This document shows positions 8,006 to 12,272 of a DNA stretch of 12,272 nucleotides, one piece after another. The position numbers were made by a program, and so were the translations under genes. This DNA comes from Prevotellaceae bacterium (lineage in GTDB: Bacteria; Bacteroidota; Bacteroidia; Bacteroidales; UBA932): assembly GCA_031288855.1 (NCBI GenBank), contig JAITQQ010000023.1:1-12272 (forward strand), written 5' to 3'. The number at the start of each line of letters is the position of its first letter. Positions within the stretch are counted from its first letter, which is position 1. Under the pieces are notes generated by a model. That model saw only the letters and a program-made list of their open reading frames with translations. It had not been told where the DNA came from and did not search any database.

Positions 8006-9541
8006 TTATTTTGCAAAGCTTACTGCCCGCGTTTCACGAATTACCGTAACTTTCACTTGCCCCGGATACGTCATTTCTTCCTGGATTTTCTTTGCAATGT
8101 CTTGTGACAGGCTTTCCGCATCGGCGTCGCTCACTTTTTCGCTACCCACAATGACCCGCAATTCGCGGCCTGCCTGAATAGCATATGTTTTTATCACGCC
8201 CGGATACGACAACGCCAAATCTTCCATGCCCTTCAACCGTTTGATGTAAGATTCCACCACTTCGCGGCGAGCGCCGGGACGAGCGCCCGATATGGCGTCG
8301 CCTACCAGCACCAACGGCGCAATCAGCGACGTCATGTCCACTTCCTCGTGGTGCGACCCAATGGCATTGCACACTTCCGGTTTTTCCTTGTACTTTTCGG
8401 CCAATTGCATACCTAAAATGGCATGCGGCAACTCAGGGTTGTCGGGCGACACTTTTCCGATGTCGTGCAGCAATCCCGCACGCTTTGCCGCCTTGGGATT
8501 CAAGCCCAATTCCGCCGCCATGATGGCGCAGAAGTTTGCCACTTCTCGCGAGTGCTGCAATAGATTTTGTCCATACGACGACCGGTATTTCATAGCGCCC
8601 ACCAATTTTATCAACTCAGGGTGCAAGCCGTGAATGCCTAAATCGATAGCGGTGCGTTTTCCTACTTCCACCACTTCTTCATCCACTTGTTTCTGGAGTT
8701 TGGCCACCACTTCTTCAATACGCGCCGGATGGATACGCCCGTCTGTAATCAATTGGTGCAGCGCCAACCGCGCCACTTCGCGGCGCACCGGGTCGAAACC
8801 GGAAATCACAATCGCTTCCGGCGTATCGTCTACCACAATTTCCACCCCTGTAGCGGCTTCCAACGCGCGAATGTTGCGGCCTTCGCGTCCGATAATGCGG
8901 CCTTTCACTTCATCATTTTCAATGTGGAAAACCGTAACGGCGTTTTCAATGGCCGCTTCTTGTGCTACCCGCTGCAATGAGAGGATAACAATACGCTTCG
9001 CCTCTTTCGTGGCATTCAGCCGCGCCTCATCCATCACCTCATTGACATACGACATGGCTTGCGTTTTCGCTTCGGCTTTCAACGATTCTACCAGGTTGTT
9101 CTTTGCTTCCGCCGCCGAAAGCCCCGCAATGGTTTCCAACTTCTCAATTTGCTGGCGCCGCAACCTTTCATACTCTTCGATACGCTTCTCCACCACTTCC
9201 ATCTGCACCGACAGGCTCTCCTTGATGGCGTCATTTTCTTTTATCTTCCGTTGCGCATCCGACAACTGTTGCCCCAACACCGATTCTTTCTGCTTCAACC
9301 TGTTTTCAGCCTGCGACAATTTATTGTTCCGCTCATTGATTAAGCTCTCATGCTCTGTTTTCAACTGTAAAAAACGCTCTTTGGCTTGCAGTATCTTCTC
9401 TTTCTTAATGGTCTCAGCCTCTACCTGCGCCTCTCTAATGATTTTATCACGTTTTTTCGACAACAATGCATTTACCACAAAAAACGACACTCCTCCACCG
9501 GCTATGACGGCTACTACAGCTAATATAATTGGTAATTCCAT
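8006..9541 (-). CDS. rny: Ribonuclease Y
   Basis: Membrane-anchored endoribonuclease of 511 residues that starts mRNA decay. Visible features in order: one N-terminal transmembrane helix (about 3-25), a long charged coiled coil (about 28-190), a KH RNA-binding domain with [10 protein letters not shown] (214-223), and an HD metal-dependent phosphohydrolase domain with H330 ('[12 protein letters not shown]') and the H359-D360 pair in 'LLHDIGKV'. The C-terminal domain ends '[20 protein letters not shown]', as in the family. The start [12 protein letters not shown] gives the expected membrane anchor. The gene lies 40 bases downstream of the 6S RNA U-tract on the same strand; no convincing separate promoter was found, so some readthrough from zapA may contribute. 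The lipoprotein gene follows immediately. Confidence 0.97.
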   Translation of the reverse strand: MELPIILAVVAVIAGGGVSFFVVNALLSKKRDKIIREAQVEAETIKKEKILQAKERFLQLKTEHESLINERNNKLSQAENRLKQKESVLGQQLSDAQRKIKENDAIKESLSVQMEVVEKRIEEYERLRRQQIEKLETIAGLSAAEAKNNLVESLKAEAKTQAMSYVNEVMDEARLNATKEAKRIVILSLQRVAQEAAIENAVTVFHIENDEVKGRIIGREGRNIRALEAATGVEIVVDDTPEAIVISGFDPVRREVARLALHQLITDGRIHPARIEEVVAKLQKQVDEEVVEVGKRTAIDLGIHGLHPELIKLVGAMKYRSSYGQNLLQHSREVANFCAIMAAELGLNPKAAKRAGLLHDIGKVSPDNPELPHAILGMQLAEKYKEKPEVCNAIGSHHEEVDMTSLIAPLVLVGDAISGARPGARREVVESYIKRLKGMEDLALSYPGVIKTYAIQAGRELRVIVGSEKVSDADAESLSQDIAKKIQEEMTYPGQVKVTVIRETRAVSFAK

Positions 9542-9581
9542 AATTTTGTTATGTTTGTTTGTTCATTTCAATATCTACAAA

Positions 9582-9780
9582 TAAAAAGTCTGCATCATTA
9601 CGCTTTTTTGTCGACAACCCTGAAAATCAAGGCGGAGCTTCCGGATATTAACCTCGAACGTCCAACGTCTCGACAAGTCGAAATCTCCCGAAGGATAACC
9701 TAGGCCTGTTCTTAGCAACCGAGATACACTCCTTAATAATAATAGTGTTGAGTTTCGCAAAGAAACACGTAACAATGCAG
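9582..9780 (-). ncRNA. ssrS: 6S RNA (RNA polymerase-binding regulator)
   Basis: The zapA-rny gap holds a structured RNA of about 191-199 nt on the minus strand. Its ends form a long closing stem: CTGCATTGTTACG (9768-9780) pairs base for base with CGTAATGATGCAG (9590-9602), 13 bp including two G-U pairs, and pairing continues imperfectly inward. The interior has further helices, for example TCGA-CTTG-TCGA and GGAG with CTCC. The closing stem is followed by a U-run (9583-9587), fitting an intrinsic end. A rod closed at its ends with a central open region and a length near 190 nt is the 6S RNA architecture, which mimics an open promoter and sequesters RNA polymerase. In Proteobacteria ssrS also lies just downstream of zapA. 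The identification rests on structure and synteny; a 69-codon frame inside it is spurious. Confidence 0.8.
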
Positions 9781-9783
9781 ACA

Positions 9784-9816
9784 CAATATGTAAATAGGAA
9801 CTATACTTTTATTCAA
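9784..9816 (-). promoter_or_regulatory. Candidate promoter for 6S RNA
   Basis: On the minus strand a TTG (9814-9816) is followed after 21 bases by TACATATTG (9784-9792), a one-base-stretched and imperfect version of TAnnTTTG. It ends 3 bases before the predicted 5' end of the RNA (9780) and spans the zapA stop codon. Position is right, sequence match is weak. Confidence 0.35.
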
Positions 9817-10078
9817 TACCCTGTAAATACTCTTCCAACTCCTCATCAAGCGTTGTCACTTCACTCGCCACCCGTTTAAGTTTTATAACAAACTGCAATG
9901 CAGTCATGGCAAGGGCGTCATACATGTCGCGGTCGGGATAACGTTGGCGGTACTGGGCCACCACTTCGTTGATACGCCGCGCCGCCGCTCTAAGCCTTTC
10001 CTCACCAGACGCCGTTATTTTAAACGGATATTCACGCTCGGCCACATTAACTTTAATGGAAAGTGTTCCTTCTTCCAT
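9809..10078 (-). CDS. zapA: Cell division protein ZapA
   Basis: ZapA-family protein of 89 residues, a typical length. ZapA binds FtsZ in the cytoplasm and stabilises the Z ring at midcell. Visible features are an N-terminal beta region with 'LSIKVNVAEREYPFKITASGEERLRAAARRINEVV' (6-40), typical of the ZapA head, followed by a helix and C-terminal coiled coil ('FVIKLKRVASEVTTLDEELEEYLQ', 63-86). It starts 6 bases after the stop of the coiled-coil gene upstream and shares that gene's promoter. 6S RNA follows on the same strand, an arrangement also seen in Proteobacteria. Start ATG 10076-10078 fits the family N-terminus. Confidence 0.93.
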   Translation of the reverse strand: MEEGTLSIKVNVAEREYPFKITASGEERLRAAARRINEVVAQYRQRYPDRDMYDALAMTALQFVIKLKRVASEVTTLDEELEEYLQGIE

Positions 10079-10084
10079 TCGATT

Positions 10085-10378
10085 TTATCTGTTTAATAGA
10101 GCAATACATTTGTCAATCTCTTTCACAATTCTTCCTATTTTCAATTTTGCATCATTAGTGTCGGCACTTGAACCCTTAAATGCCTCAGCTAACTGCAACT
10201 TTTTATTTCTCTCTTCCAACTCTCTTATCATTCCGTATTGGCGTGCCAACTCATTTTTATTTTTTTGATTCTCAGCCAATAACTCTTCATACTCACGCTG
10301 TGTCTTTTCGTAATACGCGATAAGCTGTAATTGCTTATCTTTTAAACGCTTCAACGATTCATTAACCCGTTCTTCCAT
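10085..10378 (-). CDS. Small coiled-coil protein, ZapB-like by context
   Basis: Product of 97 residues, almost entirely charged and helical: residues 1-65 are a strong coiled coil rich in Glu, Lys, Leu and Gln ('LKRLKDKQLQLIAYYEKTQREYEELLAENQ'-type heptads). A short break ('FKGSSADTNDA', 67-77) precedes a second helix 'KIGRIVKEIDKCIALLN' at the C-terminus. No signal peptide or membrane segment is present. It is the first gene of a two-gene unit with zapA, 6 bases apart. Small coiled-coil partners such as ZapB connect ZapA to other division proteins, and this gene may play that part; the assignment comes from position and fold type only, not from a recognised family signature. The start ATG at 10376-10378 lies about 17 bases after the expected transcription start. 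Confidence 0.8.
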   Translation of the reverse strand: MEERVNESLKRLKDKQLQLIAYYEKTQREYEELLAENQKNKNELARQYGMIRELEERNKKLQLAEAFKGSSADTNDAKLKIGRIVKEIDKCIALLNR

Positions 10379-10401
10379 AGAAAAGCACCATAGTGAGGCT
10401 A

Positions 10402-10431
10402 CAAATATACAATAAAGTTTCCAATATCAAA
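10402..10431 (-). promoter_or_regulatory. Promoter of the coiled-coil gene / zapA operon
   Basis: On the minus strand TTTG (10428-10431) is followed after 18 bases by TATATTTG (10402-10409), a full match to TAnnTTTG. Transcription would begin near 10395, leaving a 5' leader of about 17 bases. It lies back-to-back with the trp promoter, the two -33 elements being 22 bases apart. Confidence 0.65.
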
Positions 10432-10453
10432 AAAATATTTTCTTCCGTGCGCA

Positions 10454-10485
10454 CTTGCATATTCATAAATTTAGTTTTACCTTTG
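10454..10485 (+). promoter_or_regulatory. Promoter of the trp operon
   Basis: CTTG (10454-10457) and TACCTTTG (10478-10485), separated by 20 bases, match the Bacteroidota -33 and -7 elements (the -33 element has one mismatch). Transcription would begin near 10490-10492, just ahead of the leader peptide. No clear operator repeat is visible, consistent with control by attenuation rather than by a repressor at this site. Confidence 0.7.
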
Positions 10486-10512
10486 CGGATAATTGTTAAT
10501 GAAATACGAAAA

Positions 10513-10575
10513 ATGACACCTAATAATATATCAAATACATGCTGGTGGTGGCGCTCGTTCTTGGATAAGAAGTGA
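10513..10575 (+). CDS. trpL: trp leader peptide (20 residues, three tandem Trp)
   Basis: ATG at 10513 opens a 20-codon frame ending in TGA at 10573: MTPNNISNTCWWWRSFLDKK. Three consecutive TGG codons at positions 11-13 make translation of this peptide a sensor for charged tRNA-Trp. The ATG lies about 22 bases after the predicted transcription start. The frame stays open upstream to 10393, but that part precedes the promoter and cannot be translated from this transcript. The peptide itself probably has no function beyond ribosome stalling. The gene name is by analogy with enteric trp operons. Confidence 0.85.
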   Translation: MTPNNISNTCWWWRSFLDKK

Positions 10576-10605
10576 GTTAGCCCTGCATGCTTGATTGCGA
10601 ATAAT

Positions 10606-10639
10606 AAAAGCCTGTTGTAAACTCACAACAGGCTTTTTT
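10606..10639 (+). terminator. Intrinsic terminator of the trp attenuator
   Basis: AAAAGCCTGTTGT (10606-10618) and ACAACAGGCTTTT (10625-10637) form a perfect 13-bp stem with a 6-base loop AAACTC, and the 3' side runs into six T residues (10634-10639). It lies between the leader peptide and trpB (start at 10674), so it would stop transcription before the structural genes when tryptophan is plentiful. Confidence 0.92.
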
Positions 10640-10673
10640 AATTATAATAAATGAAGAAAAAAAACGAAACAGT

Positions 10674-11861
10674 ATGAAAAACAAACCTTCCTTTCATGTA
10701 AACGACGAAGGATATTACGGGGAATTCGGCGGTGCATATATTCCCGAAATACTGCACGCTAACGTGGAAGCCCTGCAGAAATCGTACAGGGCAACACTTG
10801 ACGACCCGGCTTTCCAAAAGGAATTTCACGCGCTGCTCACCGACTACGCCGGACGGCCAACACCACTCTACTTCGCACAACGGCTGTCGGAGAAGTACGG
10901 CTGCCGGATTTTCCTGAAACGCGAAGACCTTAATCATACCGGTGCACATAAAATCAACAACACCATCGGGCAACTGTTACTCGCACAACGCATGGGCAAA
11001 ACACGCATCATTGCAGAAACAGGTGCAGGACAACACGGCGTAGCCACCGCTACCGTATGCGCCCGCGCTAATATGAAATGCATCGTCTATATGGGAAAAA
11101 CGGACGTGGAACGGCAACAGCTCAACGTCCGCAAAATGGAGATGCTCGGCGCTACGGTCGTTCCTGTGAGCTGCGGCAACGGTACGCTGAAGGATGCCAC
11201 CAACGAAGCTATCCGCGACTGGTGCCGAAACCCCGCCGATACACACTACATTATCGGCTCTACCGTGGGGCCACACCCCTACCCCGACCTCGTAGCCCGC
11301 CTGCAATCGGTCATCAGCAAAGAGATGAAAGTACAACTGCGCGAAAAGGAAGGGCGCGACTATCCCGACTATATCCTCGCCTGCGTGGGCGGAGGAAGCA
11401 ACGCGGCGGGCGCTATCTACGAATACCTCGACGACCTGCGCGTAAACATCGTGCTTGCCGAGGCCGGGGGCAAGGGCGTGGCATCGGGCGAGTCGGCGGC
11501 TACCATTCACTTAGGCGTTGCCGGCGTCATCCACGGCGCACGCACACTGGTGATGCAAACAGAAGACGGACAAATCACAGAGCCATACTCCATCTCGGCA
11601 GGATTAGACTATCCGGGCATCGGGCCAATGCACGCGCACCTGGCCACTTGCGGACGGTCGGAAGTGCTGGCGGTGGACGACCAGGGCGCCCTCGCCGCTG
11701 CCCAGACCCTCACCCGGATGGAAGGCATCATTCCGGCGCTGGAGTCATCGCACGCGTTGGGCATCTTCGACCTGAAACAATTCCGAGCCAACGACCTCGT
11801 CGTAGTGTGCCTGTCGGGCAGAGGAGACAAAGACATAACAATTATGAATTATGAGTTATGA
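10674..11861 (+). CDS. trpB: Tryptophan synthase beta chain
   Basis: PLP enzyme of 395 residues that joins indole and L-serine to make tryptophan, working with the alpha chain TrpA (not in the window). Visible sites are the PLP lysine K93 in 'LNHTGAHKINN', the catalytic glutamate E115 in 'AETGAGQHG', the phosphate-binding loop GGGSNA (239-244) and the cofactor-ring serine S381 in 'CLSGRGDKD'. The N-terminal 'GYYGEFGGAYIPEIL' is typical. The last residues (IMNYEL) are encoded by a 7-base repeat array that runs through the stop codon, so the natural C-terminus may have been replaced. An 8-codon frame at 10651-10677 overlaps the start as ATGA, but its significance is doubtful. It is the first structural gene of the operon, as is usual in Bacteroidota (B then E). 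Confidence 0.97.
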   Translation: MKNKPSFHVNDEGYYGEFGGAYIPEILHANVEALQKSYRATLDDPAFQKEFHALLTDYAGRPTPLYFAQRLSEKYGCRIFLKREDLNHTGAHKINNTIGQLLLAQRMGKTRIIAETGAGQHGVATATVCARANMKCIVYMGKTDVERQQLNVRKMEMLGATVVPVSCGNGTLKDATNEAIRDWCRNPADTHYIIGSTVGPHPYPDLVARLQSVISKEMKVQLREKEGRDYPDYILACVGGGSNAAGAIYEYLDDLRVNIVLAEAGGKGVASGESAATIHLGVAGVIHGARTLVMQTEDGQITEPYSISAGLDYPGIGPMHAHLATCGRSEVLAVDDQGALAAAQTLTRMEGIIPALESSHALGIFDLKQFRANDLVVVCLSGRGDKDITIMNYEL

Positions 11862-11871
11862 ATTATGAATT
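11841..11871 (+). repeat. Tandem 7-base repeat, ATTATGA type, overlapping trpB 3' end
   Basis: Four consecutive heptamers, ATTATGA, ATTATGA, GTTATGA and ATTATGA (11841-11868), then a partial ATT. The first three units form the last codons and the stop of trpB. Similar intergenic 'ATTATGA' strings occur in other Bacteroidota genomes, from memory. Confidence 0.85.
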
Positions 11872-11884
11872 TAAATAGCACCCA

Positions 11885-11919
11885 TAACTCTTAACTCTTA
11901 GTTCTTAACTCTTAACTCT
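11885..11919 (+). repeat. Tandem 7-base repeat, TAACTCT type, between trpB and trpE
   Basis: Five consecutive heptamers: TAACTCT twice, TAGTTCT once, TAACTCT twice. The array has the same period as the ATTATGA array just upstream and is partly its reverse complement: 18 of 21 positions of 11840-11860 can pair with 11883-11903, leaving a 22-base loop. It ends 18 bases before the trpE start. Confidence 0.85.
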
Positions 11920-11937
11920 AATTAAACATTAATCATT

Positions 11938-12272
11938 ATGAGGCTTCTTACGGAAAGTAAAACTGTTCTTGCCGACCTGCAAACGCCGGTGGGCATCTAC
12001 CTGAAAGTACGGGACGTGTTTCCGGAATCGACATTACTCGAAAGTTCCGACTTTCACGGCAATGACAACGCCGTTTCAGTCATCGGAGTGCATCCTTTCG
12101 CGCGATTTGAAGTCAACAACGGCATCATCCGTTCGGGTATCGCGGGCGCAATGAAAGAAGCGGCCATCACCCCCGACGCCCCACTCGTAGCGCAGATGAA
12201 CGATTTTATTCGTTCGTTTGAGCCCGAAACGTCCGAGACACGCCGCTACAACGGCTTCTTCGGTTACACGGC
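11938..12272 (+). CDS. trpE: Anthranilate synthase component I, N-terminal part (runs off window)
   Basis: The frame opens at ATG 11938 and stays open to the window end, giving 111 complete codons of a protein normally near 470-520 residues. TrpE makes anthranilate from chorismate with the glutamine amidotransferase TrpG, the first committed step to tryptophan. The fragment covers the start of the N-terminal domain, which in this family binds the feedback inhibitor. LLES (33-36) in 'STLLESSDF' is the conserved tryptophan-binding motif, and 'RRYNGFFGYT' (102-111) matches the family 'FGYTAYD' segment. Retention of LLES predicts that the enzyme is inhibited by tryptophan and argues against 4-amino-4-deoxychorismate synthase. 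It is preceded by trpB and the heptamer repeats, in an operon led by an attenuator. Confidence 0.93.
   Translation, partial: MRLLTESKTVLADLQTPVGIYLKVRDVFPESTLLESSDFHGNDNAVSVIGVHPFARFEVNNGIIRSGIAGAMKEAAITPDAPLVAQMNDFIRSFEPETSETRRYNGFFGYT

Larger units (their letters stand above)
10490..10640 (+). promoter_or_regulatory. trp operon attenuator (leader RNA)
   Basis: The leader between the trp promoter and trpB has all parts of ribosome-mediated attenuation: a short reading frame with three tandem Trp codons (10543-10551), an intrinsic terminator 54 bases beyond the last of them, and a segment able to compete with it. GTGAGTT (10572-10578), overlapping the leader stop codon, is the exact complement of AACTCAC (10620-10626), which is the terminator loop plus the first bases of its 3' arm. 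A ribosome stalled at the Trp codons would leave 10572-10578 free to pair; one that reaches the stop codon would cover it. Bacteroidota trp leaders of this kind are known (Rfam Bacteroid-trp family, from memory). The exact pairing scheme is my inference. Confidence 0.8.

Noticed and set aside
8634..9584. 316-codon plus-strand frame antisense to rny
   Set aside because: Ser/Phe-rich translation, mirror of RNase Y codon bias on the opposite strand; rny is unambiguous there.
9575..9784. 69-codon minus-strand frame in the zapA-rny gap
   Set aside because: It coincides with the 6S RNA, has a low-complexity Arg/Leu/Ser-rich translation and no family resemblance.
10393..10512. Upstream extension of the trp leader frame (60 codons in total)
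   Set aside because: It includes the promoter elements themselves, so it would not be on the trp transcript; only the last 20 codons from 10513 are credible.
10499..10516. Five-codon frame (MKYEK) overlapping the trp leader start out of frame
   Set aside because: Too short to judge, no Trp codons, and the AT-rich context makes such frames common.
10585..10590. GCATGC palindrome in the trp leader as an operator
   Set aside because: Only six bases, no second copy, and downstream of the transcription start; no support for a repressor site.

Overview
The window looks like a chromosomal segment of a Bacteroidota bacterium, most likely Bacteroidales. Several upstream regions carry the phylum's promoter pattern (TTTG-like -33 and TAnnTTTG -7 elements), Shine-Dalgarno sequences are not evident, and gene content and order fit the phylum: the dnaN and DnaQ-like exonuclease pair, zapA followed by 6S RNA and rny, and a trp operon that opens with trpB then trpE. 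No phage, IS element, CRISPR array, rRNA or tRNA was seen. Base composition is fairly even apart from AT-rich intergenic stretches.

Minus strand, read from right to left (10378 to 1). A small coiled-coil protein (ZapB-like by context) and zapA form a cell-division unit behind a good promoter. Next comes a structured RNA that I identify as 6S RNA, then rny (RNase Y) with a lipoprotein gene starting immediately after its stop. After a 62-bp gap comes a tight run: dnaN (sliding clamp), a DnaQ-like exonuclease, a fumarylacetoacetase-family protein that has lost its metal-binding residues, a CLC chloride transporter with CBS domains, and tex (S1-domain RNA-binding protein). Three of these junctions overlap or nearly touch. 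A partial surface-type lipoprotein gene with its own promoter runs off the left edge.

Plus strand (10454 to 12272). A promoter back-to-back with the zap promoter drives a tryptophan operon. The leader holds a 20-codon peptide with three consecutive Trp codons and, 30 bases after its stop, a 13-bp intrinsic terminator: a classical transcription attenuator. trpB follows complete, and trpE is cut by the window end. The trpE start retains the LLES motif of the tryptophan feedback site, so the pathway appears to be controlled both by attenuation and by end-product inhibition. The trpB-trpE junction contains two arrays of 7-base repeats that can fold into a long imperfect hairpin across the trpB stop codon; the last six trpB codons are repeat sequence.

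The points most worth a second look are the trp attenuator and a leader segment complementary to its terminator loop, the 6S RNA, the degenerate FAH-family protein, and the heptamer repeats that reach into trpB.
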